A stretch of DNA of 64,000 nucleotides from Tetracladium setigerum (taxonomy: Eukaryota > Ascomycota > Leotiomycetes > Helotiales): the NCBI GenBank assembly GCA_031472005.1, contig PZJY01000004.1, positions 2,578,556 to 2,642,555 on the forward strand. Reading direction: 5' to 3'. Position numbers and translations under genes: made by a program. Below the pieces are notes generated by a model, which was not told where the DNA came from, made no database searches, and saw only the letters and a program-made list of their open reading frames with translations. The first letter of the stretch is position 1, and the number at the start of each line of letters is the position of its first letter. Positions 13,018 to 23,725 of the stretch are shown piece by piece.

Positions 13018-13483
13018 ATCGCAAGGATCAGATTTTGGCTTTCAACTAGATCGATTTCCGAGCTATACTTCGTAGCATCCATCAAAGAAAACAGCAGGTT
13101 CTAGCCCAAATAATTACACCGAGTAGTATGCTATGCTTTATGAAGTCGCAGGGCTGGCCACGGGGGCTCTCAGGATCGCAAGTAATGCACTTGTACCTTA
13201 TTATATTGAATATCCACAATAACCTAACAATGAACAAATGCACTTCAGAGCCCCTTTTGAGTATCCCTCACATGAAGAATACTGTTGATATATACGAAAA
13301 TGTTGTGGTAAAACAGGAAACGCGGCCAGTTATTTATCACGAGTACGTAAGAGGATATGGATACAAGATGGTTTAAGGGAGTCAAAGTAGTATCTACGCT
13401 TGGCGACACGACGAGGAAAGTGTAAGCGAGCATCAGGGGAGCTAGATTCAGCCCATTGAGTGCTAAACTGGCCTCTGAGTGCA

Positions 13484-13753
13484 TGCTCAGGCTGATTCTG
13501 CGGGTGCTCATGTTGCTCATGTCTTACTCAGCATACTCAGGAAATACTCACCCTCGGCTCAGATTAAAGCACCAACTGCTCACGTCCAGACACGAAAACA
13601 GAATCAGCAGAGAAAAAAGTTGAGTATGACTTATGTGGTATCATCAATCAATTTTCCCATGCTTGTGTCCTACATGGAGTTAAAGGGCTTGCTGTCTTGC
13701 TCAGGCGCTAATCACCCTCAGCTCACCCTCGGCTCAGTCGACTCGCCTGAGCA
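13484..13753. repeat. CTCAG/TGAGC-rich element with short inverted and direct repeats
   Basis: TGCTCAGGC at 13484-13492 is repeated inverted as GCCTGAGCA at 13745-13753. A 16-bp direct repeat, CTCACCCTCGGCTCAG, occurs at 13547-13562 and 13722-13737. Many further CTCA, GCTCA and TGAG words fill the interval and spill just outside it. The arrangement resembles a decayed small DNA transposon or MITE-like element, but no target-site duplication or transposase was found. Confidence 0.5.
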
Positions 13754-15710
13754 CCCTGAGCGCCTCTGAGCATAGTAAAAGAGTGCATACTATGAGGAGT
13801 GAACGAGTCGTCAGCGACCCATAATTACTAGCGTAAATAGTTTGTATTATGTATGGCGTCACTTCGTAATGATGTAAAGGTGGGGAGATTTCTAGCCAAG
13901 TTGATGAATTGATGGACACAGATCAATCCACCCACAGATTTTAGTCTTCAACCTACAAACTTCTCCATCTTTCTTCCAACTTGAAATCTCAAATCTTTTT
14001 CTCAGAGAGAATTCGATGTGCCGAGATTCAGCCATCGTTTAAATGGTGAATATCGAGTTCTCTCTTCGTTAGTTTCCGTTACTAAGCCACCCAAGAGTCC
14101 TCATAGTCAGGAAGTATCATCATTCATAGCCCTACCTTCGAAAGGAAATAACACTCCTAGACTTACTCGCAGGTTTTTTGTCTCCCTCGGATAATTCTTG
14201 TTCTACCTGCACGACCTCCCTCAGTGAACATGGAGAAGCTGGTGCTCAAACAAATGTCATCCTAAGTACATGATTACTGATCAAGTCTGCAATCGAATCG
14301 CCGCTTGGGTCCCTTTTTGAGGACATGCCTGTAATTGGAAAAAAATAATAAAATATCATCAGCTATTTCTAGACCTAGTTGTTGAACAAACTGTTCATTC
14401 ACGGTTACTGGAGTTTCAATGAAGACAGGGATCGAGAAGTGTGTCTGTTCACAAGAAAGCATGTTGCTCTCATTTTCGATGGCACTTTCAAAAGCTCAGC
14501 TACACAAATCTGCAGTCACTAGGGTTTTACTGGGGTATTTAGGTGGCTCTGAGTCCTTGGTCACCAGGGAGGTTGGTGATGATGAAGTGATCCTTTGCTA
14601 TAGTGGGGTGGCTGAGCCTTTTTATACTTATCACGATCATCCCAAAACACAATACAAGAGTTGTGTCGTTGTGGCAGCACTACTGAATAGATCGTAAATA
14701 GAATATTAGTCCGCGAAAAGTTGTTAGAAGTTTTGGAATCGGCCTTTAATTGCATGCCACTTTCCAACCTCCATCAATTATTTGGACTTAATACAGCCAT
14801 CAAGTATGCAGATCACACAATCTCACAATACCGTCAGCCTAAAAACAGTGGATAGAGATTGACTGTTGGTGTTCAATCACCCCCAGCCTACATAATTACG
14901 CGTTCATCACCAAGAAGCAAATTCTACCAGCAAAATCCAGCCTCCGAATCTCACCACGACAACCAGTATGTTCTCATGAAGCCGGAACAAGGCTGGCTGA
15001 TCAGAAGAATCTTCTAGTGCTTAGATGTCTTGGATATTTCATTTTGGATACAACCTTCTCACATGACTTGTCTACTCTATTTGACGAAAGATTATTCCTT
15101 CTGCGAGGCGTCCAAAACCGTTATCCGAGACAACAACGTCCCTTCCCCTTCCACACTCTTGTTTTCAAAGAAGTTGTTACATGCAGAAGTGCCCAGGTAT
15201 TCCCAATTTTTTCATTGTCGCGATCTAAAACCTCTAATTCTCAACCTCCGAAATTGATTCCTCCATTATACTTGAATTTTTTCTATCCGCTGCCCAAGAA
15301 AACCACAACCACAACCACCGAACTACGCCCAAACCAACCAACCGTTCAAATATGACACAACAAGACAAGACATGCAAACAGCAAAATCCGACAGATGCAA
15401 ATTCCAGCCACTGCAAGTTCCAAACTTCCAGAAGATATGTCTTGGAACTTTGCAGGTACCCGCCTACTGGTTCCTGCTAAAAGCTCGGTAAATTTAGCAA
15501 AAGAAAACCTTAAAAGTGTGACAAGCACAACAACAGTGATGATACACTTATTTGTCCGAGACATTCTAGAAAAAAAGAAAACATTTTGACAAAATTTTAA
15601 ACACAAGGTATTCTGGGTGCCTTGGATGCCAACCTCACGGATGTGAACTTCGAGGATCTTGAGGGAGGGTTGGGTTGGTGGCGGTGGAGGAATGGATTGA
15701 AGGAAGTACG

Positions 15711-15722
15711 TATATATATATG
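15711..15722 (+). promoter_or_regulatory. Probable TATA box of the chitinase gene
   Basis: An uninterrupted alternating TA run ends about 67 nt before the ATG at 15789, a usual distance for a fungal TATA element with a short leader. The assignment rests on position and composition only. Confidence 0.5.
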
Positions 15723-15788
15723 ACTTGATCATCTCTCTTTTCCCTCTTCACGGAACATTCAAAACATTTTGAAAAGGTTATTGTAATC

Positions 15789-17239
15789 ATGAAGGTCTCA
15801 TTCCCAAATCCAACAGCTTTGATCCTTGCTATTCTGCTGCCCTCATCGTTGGCTGCTCCGACACCCAAACGAAATCCTCAGCCAGCGAACACTTCACCAG
15901 AACCAACCATCAACAACACAACAGGATACCAAAGTGCGGCATACTTCGTCAACTGGTATTTATCTTCCATTTTCCCCAGAAATTGAAATCTCATCTTTAC
16001 TGACCGAAACAAAAAAGGTCGACCTACGATCGCAATTTCCTACCCCAACAAATCCCTGTCGACAAATTAACGCATCTTTTATACGCTTTCGCAAGCGTCT
16101 CGCCAGATGGCACTGTGTAAGAACTAACCTCTATTTCAATTTGCCTCGAATCTCAAACAGCTGTGAAAGTGCTGACATATGCAACCACAGTTCATTAACC
16201 GACCTCCCGGCCGACACTCTCACTACATACCCAAACGAACCGCCCACCAGCTCAACGGGTCCAAACCTCCATGGCAACCTCTACCAACTCTACCTCCACA
16301 AACTTCAAAACCGACACCTCAAAACCCTCCTCTCAATCGGTGGTTGGTCTCTCTCAACCCACTTCCCCGCTGCAGCTAGCACACCACTCACCCGCCGCCA
16401 ATTCGCCGTCACCGCGGTTGCGCTCCTCAGAAACCACGGTTTCGACGGCCTCGATATCGACTGGGAATACCCCTCAAATTCACAGGAAGCTTCAAATTTC
16501 GTCCTCCTCTTGAAAGCGGTGCGGGAGGAGTTGGATAACTACGCAAATGTGTATGCCAACGGAGGAAATTACAGATTCCTGTTGACTGTCGCGGCGCCGG
16601 TGGAGCCAGAAAGGTACGGAATTCTTAGATTGAGTGACATGAATACGTGGGTTGATGTGTGGTATCTGATGGGGTATGATTTCTCTGGGGGTGGGACGAT
16701 GTCGTGGGTAATACTGCGAATTTGTTCCCAAGTAAAATTGCTGGAACGTCCGCGGGGACACCGTATTCAATCGACAGAGCAGTGACGGATTACATCGCGT
16801 CCGGTGTACCGGCTCATAAGATTGTCATGGGCATGCCACTTTATGGACGATCGTTTGAGGGTACGAATGGAATAGGAAAGGCGTTTAATGGCGTAGGGAG
16901 TGAAGGGAGTTTTGAGGAGGGGATTTGGGATTATAAGGATTTGCCGAGGGCTGGAGCGAAGGAGTTTGTGGATTTGGAGGTTGGTGCGTCGTGGAGTTAT
17001 GATCAAGCAACAAGGGAGCTGATTAGTTATGATACGCCGGAAATAGCAAGGAGGAAGGGGCAGTATGTTGTTGAGAAGGGTCTAGGAGGTGGGATGTGGT
17101 GGGAGATGAGTGCGGATAAGGTGGGGGAGGGGAGTTTGATTACGACTTTTGGAGAGACAGTCGGGGTCTTAGATGGGAGTTGTAATTGGGTTGAGTATGG
17201 GGAAGTGTTTATAATAATGTGAGGATGGGGGCGCTATAG
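15789..17239 (+). CDS. Secreted GH18 chitinase (class V, subgroup A type), frame broken twice
   Basis: Exons 15789-15955, 16018-16116 and 16191-17239 encode about 438 aa. A signal peptide (hydrophobic ILAILLPSSLAA) is followed by a KR site, then the GH18 barrel: YFVNWSTYDRNF, SIGGWS, the catalytic signature DGLDIDWEYP with its acid/base Glu, and MGYDFSG. GH18 enzymes hydrolyse beta-1,4 chitin in walls of self or other fungi. Two single-base deficits interrupt the frame. One is at the G5 run 16687-16691, where DFSG must continue as GWDDVVGNTANL. The other is near 17199-17206, after which SVYNNVRMGAL and a stop at 17237-17239 follow. With both bases restored the spliced length is divisible by three. 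Many genes in the window need the same kind of correction, so an assembly error is likelier than a pseudogene. Confidence 0.85.
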
Positions 17240-17441
17240 GTGGTGTTGGGACGATGAAGTGGTTTGGGTTTGTTAACTTCGCGATTGATTTCAGAACACT
17301 TCCAAATTCCGGGACGAATTATGCGGTATAGGCACGGAATTATGAACATAATGACTCACGTAGATATTTACTCGATATAATATACATTTAGTAAACCTTG
17401 CATTAATATTTCCCTGGCAGCATTTCTCTCCTTCAACACTG

Positions 17442-18398
17442 TTAAACTCCTAGATCTCTATTCCCAAGACCAGATTTTCCCATTCCAACCCACACCCATG
17501 AGCCAGCCGCAAATATTCCAAAAGTAAAAGAGATCCAGCTAATAGCCAAAAACGAGTTGTTATGACTGGCCGAGACAAGGATCTTGTTTGTATTCGTATT
17601 GATTAGATTTTCGGCTTGCTTTTGCACGACAGTTGAGAGAGCGGATGAGATCATCAGGGAGATATCTCCAGCCTGCAAGCACCTATTAGTCAAAATAGAA
17701 CAAAAGTATCATAGAATGACGAGGCGGTAGAAAAGAGATGACAGGGACACGAGGAGGAGAAATTGAATGTGAACATACCGCGACCAACCCCGCACAAATC
17801 ATCCAAAACCAGCCACCCTTCAGCATATACCACACTCCCGCAACCCCAGTGGTGCCGAAAAAAATAAGTGTGATGACATAAAACGCAAACGCGGCGTGGA
17901 GTCGGACGTTGAACGTATTCTTGAAGGCGCTATCGATTTCTTCGGGGAAGTGGATGGTTTGATTGATCCTGTGACGAGTAAGATCTCTACGCATGATCGT
18001 TCCAGGTTGGAAATTTGCTAAAGTATGAAACATTTAGTAGAGCTCTATTTGCCAGTAGAAAGGACGAGGAAGAGAGCCAACAAGAGAGGAGGAACTTGGG
18101 GACACACCATATCCAGCTGGTTTGGAACATTCTAAACCAACAACCTCATTGGTTCCATTCCAAAAATACCCATCACAATGTGTTCTCAAATATAGATTAT
18201 AAACATCATGTATTGGAAGAGTAGGTCGAACCGCAGTAGTATAATTCTGTTTAAGGCCGGTGGCGTTGAGTGAGAGTAAAGGGTAGCTTGAAAAGGTAGT
18301 TGGTGATGTGCCAATTTGAATTAATCCTATGATGAGGGAGAAGGAGATTAGAGTGAGAAGTAGAGGGTGATGACTGAGGTTCCGTTTGAGATTTTCAT
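17442..18398 (-). CDS. SUR7/PalI-like four-pass membrane protein
   Basis: Exons 18108-18398, 17779-18017 and 17442-17672 give about 253 aa. The product has an N-terminal membrane segment (ISFSLIIGLIQIG), a loop with NAT and NYT glycosylation sites and the cysteine pair HCDGYFWNG and GLECSKPAGY, then three further membrane segments (AFAFYVITLIFFG, GGWFWMICAGLVA, FLAISWISFTFGIFAAG). This layout matches the SUR7/PalI family of cortical-patch, eisosome-associated and pH-sensing proteins. The start at 18398 requires one missing base near 18345-18352, because the first 16 codons and the following membrane segment are in different frames; with it the length is divisible by three. The ATG is therefore less secure than the rest. 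It converges with the chitinase gene, the two stops being about 200 bp apart. Confidence 0.68.
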
Positions 18399-19016
18399 TT
18401 TGAGTTGGTGATGAAAATCGCAGAGATTGGTCCTGTTGGATTTGAGGGTGGTGGTTGGATGGAGTGAAGTAAACCCAACATCAGTAAGTTGGACTGTCTT
18501 ATATGGCCTAATGAGAAGGGCTGATGTATAATAATTTGAACTCCAATGACAATCGATTCGTTGAATCACTATAGTTTGTCACTTGAAATTACCCCGAGGG
18601 GAATTAATCAGAAGTGAGAGTGCACTTGGATTTATCGCGAGCAGTGAATGAACATCTGAACCCAACAACAAGTAGGGAGCGATGAACTGTGAGTCCTCAG
18701 CAAAGTAAACGCTTTGACATCCCATATTACAGTATAACGATTCCATTGATTCGATATCTCGCCACGACCTGGTGAGAAGTTTTGACCGTATTTTATTTGG
18801 TATCTGGCATAAGCTACTCAAACATGACCACTAGATTAGTCTAGCCTGTAGCTTGTTTTCTTGCTCAAGGATAGTGAACTACCAATAGGCTAGTTCATTC
18901 CGGCAAAAATATCGGCGTTATAGATGCTGGCAAACATGCGTGACCTGACATCGATTCTGACATCGTCACTATCGTAGTTTGATGGAGGATTGAGAATTCT
19001 ATCACCAAACCCTCCT
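18399..19016. other. Promoter region of the SUR7-like gene and 3' flank of RRP43
   Basis: No open frame of note. Both neighbouring genes are on the minus strand, so this 618-bp gap should hold the upstream region of the SUR7-like gene and the 3' end of RRP43. Confidence 0.5.
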
Positions 19017-20042
19017 TCAACCTTTCAAGACACGATTCAGTGTTTCCCACCTATCCTCTGCCAACTTGACAATTTCCTTCATCTGGTCTTTTCCAACAGT
19101 TGCACCTCCAGCTTTCGATATGCCCAGTAATTTTGTCTTCCCACTCCTACAGTCAACTACAACGGTAATCGACTCATCGCACAGTCCCTCTTCGAAAGTA
19201 TCAGGATCTACTAATAACCAATGCTTTCCTTCTGCTTGCTCCTTCGCCTTGAAGATCAAAGACGTGACAGCAACTGGTAGACCAGACAATTGGAGTGTCT
19301 TTGACTCAGAGATTGTATCATCACAAAGAATCATCTCTCGATCCGCATCCCAATATGCTTTTGGCAACCGCACGTCCTTCAGTGCTGACACAACTGCCGC
19401 CCATGCTGCATCAAAAGGGTTCCCATCTAGAGAAATGAACAACATATCGATATAGAGCACCCAAAATGCTTTTATTTCGGGTTCAACCCCCTCTACATCA
19501 TCTTCATCCATCTCATCTTGACCGCTGAGATCGGGCGGTTGGTACCATATCCTTAAATCATCATTATTGATCAAAGAGCTGGAATGTAGTAGCGAGTATA
19601 TCCTCGTGCTCAGACTCTGCGCAAGTGTGCTGGGTGGTTGGCCAGGCATGAAGGCAGGTGAGCAGCCCGTCGCAAGTTCGATATTTGGAACGAGTAGGTC
19701 CAATTCTTTTGCTTCGCTGTATCCAGGACGTGACGAAGGAGCTGCAGCAGCATTATCAACGCGAAGTCCTGCAACATCGCTCGCCAGCAGGATTTCCCCT
19801 CGAACACCGCAGACAACAGTTGTGTCCCCTATCCTTACGACAGCGCTACCTTCGGCATGTGTGAGAGAACCATTGTTGATGTGTGGAGTGCGAAACTGGG
19901 TTGGTGAACGACCGTTTGCGCGAGATGGTGGGGAGGACGCGGATGCGGGTTGGAGGTGTGCGAGGAGATATGGGTGGGGAGAGAGTTTAGCAAATGTTTC
20001 CCGCGGGAAGGAGAGTGTGGATTGGGGCGTTGTGGAGGTCAT
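19017..20042 (-). CDS. RRP43: Exosome core subunit Rrp43-like (RNase PH fold)
   Basis: A single exon of 341 aa. The N-terminal half has the RNase PH signature set: SRANGRSPTQFR, GSLTHAEGSAVVRIGDTTVVCGVRGEI and a LDLLVPNIELATGCSPAF segment. The second half carries AFWVLYIDMLFISLDGNPFDAAWAA and a C-terminal SITVVVDCRSGKTKLLGISKAGG strand pair. In yeast, Rrp43 is one of six catalytically inactive ring subunits of the nuclear and cytoplasmic exosome, which degrades and processes RNA 3' ends. Assignment to Rrp43 rather than Rrp42/Rrp45 rests on the NGRSPTQFR start block and the LVPNIELATGCSPAF segment and is likely but not certain. The frame is intact. Its upstream side opens onto the 3.7-kb spacer that carries the motif array. 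Confidence 0.82.
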   Translation of the reverse strand: MTSTTPQSTLSFPRETFAKLSPHPYLLAHLQPASASSPPSRANGRSPTQFRTPHINNGSLTHAEGSAVVRIGDTTVVCGVRGEILLASDVAGLRVDNAAAAPSSRPGYSEAKELDLLVPNIELATGCSPAFMPGQPPSTLAQSLSTRIYSLLHSSSLINNDDLRIWYQPPDLSGQDEMDEDDVEGVEPEIKAFWVLYIDMLFISLDGNPFDAAWAAVVSALKDVRLPKAYWDADREMILCDDTISESKTLQLSGLPVAVTSLIFKAKEQAEGKHWLLVDPDTFEEGLCDESITVVVDCRSGKTKLLGISKAGGATVGKDQMKEIVKLAEDRWETLNRVLKG

Positions 20043-21106
20043 GTTTGCAGATTGGGACTGTTGAAGTTGTAGCCCTTGAGCTTAAGAATTCTTCCCTTTG
20101 CTGAACTTGGAATCTTGAGCTTGAACTTTTGATGAACTTTGCCGAATCGATGATGCTCGGCAACTCCCGAGCCTAAGTGGGGCAGAATAAAGACATATCA
20201 CGTGACGATACCACGATTTCGAATATTCTAATTACTATAGGGCGACAAATCTACAACTATTCGTGAACTGTCTCAAAAATATAAAGACTATGTATCCTCT
20301 TTCATCTTTCAGCCAAAGCCAGTATGGCCAATAGCCCTGCAAAAGGAAGGCATATGAACCAACCAGATCCGAACCTCGACTTCTTGTCAATACAGTAACC
20401 ATGCGAGGTTCAGAAGCAAGATCTGAAATATTCCGCTGAGATATGATCAAAAATCGGTTCTAAGCAATTGGTCCGCGAATTCGATCCCCTCCAGTTTCAT
20501 CCTCTCCATTTTTAATAAGGATCTGCCATGTCTTCTCAGCTGTTACATAGATACACATTCTGCACACATAGGATGTCCAGAGTTACCCTTCAGAAAATGA
20601 ATTTCTACCAGATCTCATAGCTTTTGGATTTGACAGTTCCCTTCGTAATTAACTTGGTAAAAGCCATTGAGAAATAGCATTTAATTGAGTATGTCAATCA
20701 ACGAATGTTCCCCCCTGGTAGTGATACTAGGCATCCTCACAACGCACCGCAAACCGAGACAACATGCCGCGAAACCCATGTTAATTGACAAAGTCAGAAT
20801 TCTGAGATTGCTCGGAGAACCTAGATTGAAAGTCCCTTCGGTTCATAACAGAACTGCTCGAGAATCAAGGATACCTTGACGGTCCATTTGATTACCGAAT
20901 CCGGGGTTCTGAGTATCACAGCAAGATGATCGATAGAATGTGCGAGCTTGCTGGTGACCCAAGTCATACCATGTCCAGCTGGAGCAAAGACACACCTTTC
21001 CCCTTCCACACACGATACCAAACTTCACTCACTCAAGCCATTCCGGGTACATACAAAAAGCAGGGCACATTATTGGCACACACACCATCCAGCATCGAGA
21101 TAATCT

Positions 21107-23106
21107 CTGTTGCACGTCGCAGAGATGATCTTCACTCATTGCGAGATTTTCAGACCGGTCTAGAACACGCCTTTTTTGGCGCGATCATGAGCGATGCGAT
21201 GCGATGCAGCCGATTGCAGCGAAATGCCATGCGTTCTTGGCATCACAGCCGAGAAGAATGGAAGCATGGCATGGCATGGCATGGCTTTACCCGCCTGGAT
21301 CGAGTAAGAATCGGGATGGAAGTTGGGAAGTTGGCACGGTGTTACCGACAGCAGTCGGCCACCACCCACACACGGACACATATGCGGCGCTTGTGCAGAC
21401 GAGAAATTGCTTCGTATGTTTGAGAATTTCGTGGTTTTTTTTTTTGTTGCACGTCTGCAAAGATCGGCATCTCGAGAGGTGGTGCGCAAAGGTGTGCTTT
21501 TGGAGGAGTTCCTTGGGTGAGAAGTGCCGACGTGCATGGAGTTGGAATGGAATGGAATGTTTGGGAGTTGGGAAGTTCGGATGTTGGGAGATGCTGAGAT
21601 TCGGGGGAATGAATGATTAGTACGGTAGAGGGAGGATTCTTGTGGACAAGTATGAGAGAAAGAGAGACTCTCTATGTCCTCGAACAATCTTGATCCTGTT
21701 GTTCCGTACCTTTAGTCGTTCTCGGAGTAGTATCTAGCCTTCCTTCTCACACGACGCATTCCTGTACAGCACAGTCAGTCAGTCAGTCCGGACTCTTCAC
21801 ACACAACCATCCAGTTATCAAGCCAACTCTTTCCCACTTCCAACATTTCTTCAAACCCCCTAACAGCATCTCCTCTCTCCTTTACAACCCTTTTGTTGCA
21901 CATCGCAAAAGATCGACACTTTTTTCAGGCGAGTCTAGATCCTCTCTATCAAGCACAATAATCGGGCCTCCCGAGTCCCATCCCCAACCGGGGAAATCCC
22001 ACCTGCCAGTTGCCCGGCTATTTTAGCAGCGACCTTCATTATTCGGGCTGGCTCCCTTCATATCCTTTTCAGCTACCGCACGTTGCAGGAAATTTGAAAG
22101 ACGGTTTTTGTTGCACATCGTGAAAAGATCTGCGCTCTTTTCGAACACTCGAGATCTTTCGAGGCGTTTTGTGGTTGGTGGTTATCCGTAAATGAACGTG
22201 GTCGGATTCTGGGGTGAGCCGTGAGACGAAGGCTGACTGATGGTTGGAAGCACCTTGGAATTCCCTTGGAAACGTGGGTGGATTGTTTGGCGAGTTTGGA
22301 AGAACGCCGGTGTGGCCGTGGTCGTGGTGGTCTCGTGGTCTCGTGGTATCCGAGGGGTGCAGACAGGCAGGCCATGGCGTGAGTTGAGTAACTGAGAATA
22401 AATGCCATGGGAATTTGTCTTTCTGAAAGGGATGGATTATTGTTGAGTAGGTGGTCGATGGGTTAGGTGCTAGTAGGGGGAAATATAAATGTATGTGTAG
22501 GAATTTGTTATCTGGTTGGGTTTTGGGATGAAGATGCCCCTTGGCTAGGCTCGCATCGACAAACCGAGACATCTCGTGTGCGCAAATTGAGGTTGTTATT
22601 GAAATGATGGGGTGTGGAGTAAATGCACAATGATGGCAGAAGGCCACGGGAGAAGTCTGGGGAAATGTGTTTTTTGTTGCATTTCGCAGGTGTGAAGCCG
22701 TCATAATGACATAGACGAAGTGTCTTGGAAAATTAAAAAAAAGTGGTTGAATTGAGACTCAGCAAGGTGGGAGGGAGTTTTTGCTATCAGTATCAACAAC
22801 CACACAACGATGGAATTGGATTCTCATTCATTACTTTCACATACACACAGACCACTGATATCCCTTTTGTTGCACGCCGCAAACATCATCCCTATAACCA
22901 ACATCCCAATCGGCTCCTTCCCCTTTGCTGTTCCCTTTCCGCGCGGGCATAACCGTCGCTTTGAATACCCTCCCCTCCCCAAAAGAAACACACATCAAAG
23001 TCCCCCAAGAGTAACTCAACTACCATCTCCCATCCAACCACAAGGACAACTCCAAGCCATCTCCAGCAGAAAGACAGAGTTTGTTGCACGTCGCATTTTC
23101 GACGAT
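21107..23106 (+). repeat. Array of seven dispersed TTGTTGCACGTCGCAAA-like motifs
   Basis: Copies start at about 21107, 21441, 21891, 22105, 22671, 22864 and 23079, all in the same orientation and 190-570 bp apart. The core is TTTTGTTGCACGTCGCAAA, often followed by (A/G)GATC and a short purine/pyrimidine tail. The centre TTGC-N5-GCAA is an inverted repeat. Copies 2 and 3 contain one-base length changes inside the core, which argues for a nucleotide-level element rather than conserved codons. No such cluster was noticed elsewhere in the window. Confidence 0.7.
21265..21285. repeat. Tandem ATGGC pentamer
   Basis: Four consecutive ATGGC units preceded by a C, lying between motif copies 1 and 2. 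A GATGC-type tandem lies 70 bp upstream. Confidence 0.85.
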
Positions 23107-23725
23107 CAACATCGACATTCTCTGGAACAGGAATCCGGTGCTGGCGATCGCGGTCTGGATGCTTCTGAGAAGTCTTCGATCGTGGAAAAGTGGTCTGATG
23201 AGGTGCATGGCGGATGGGGGTCTAGACTGGTCTTTTGCGGCTTGGCTCCTTGGGACCCTGCTGGGAGAGCGAGAGTGGTTCGGGTCGGGTTGGGTGTGGA
23301 TGAGATAAGGTTGCCGGGAGAGCACGTGTTGGATGAACGTCATTGATGGGTAACGTGAGGATGAAATACTCAAGTATGTGAGAGAGAGGAAGATGCTGAC
23401 TACCTAAGTATATATTTATTTATTTACTATTTGAACTTGCCTAGTTGAAAATTTTGGAAGGGGATAATGAAGTTCGAAACAAAAGATACGAAGATGGGCA
23501 GAAATCAAAGGATACCGAAAAATAGCAGCGACTAATCAGAACAACAGAGAGCGATAGACTTCACGACTTCCGAATGAGGTCGACTCTCGCCTTCTCAATC
23601 TTAATCTGAGATTGAAAGCATAAGACAAATACCACGATATACTTCTCTTTGCACAATATGTTCCTACAGCCAAATTTCTATGGAATGACTTTGGGTCACA
23701 CGTAATTTTCAGATTTCCATCGGCG

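Larger units (their letters stand above)
13018..15788. other. Intergenic region with a CTCAG-rich repeat
   Basis: There is no convincing gene. The part next to the HET gene holds a repeat described separately (13484-13753). The frame at 15017-15355 and the minus-strand frame at 15346-15732 are short, lack domains and overlap the chitinase promoter. Confidence 0.5.
20043..23725. other. 3.7-kb spacer with a seven-copy motif array
   Basis: No recognisable gene. The left end should contain the RRP43 promoter and the right end the promoter of the Rad51-like gene. Between 21.1 and 23.1 kb, seven same-orientation copies of a TTTTGTTGCACGTCGCAAA-like word occur (separate entry), with tandem ATGGC (21265-21285) and a GTGGTCTC-type repeat near 22.32-22.35 kb. 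Open frames at 20926-21423, 22069-22704 (minus) and 22810-23346 overlap each other or lack domains. Confidence 0.5.

Noticed and set aside
22069..22704. 211-codon minus-strand open frame in the motif-array spacer
   Set aside because: His/Pro/Thr-rich low-complexity translation, contradicted by overlapping frames. The motif copies it contains read in different frames.
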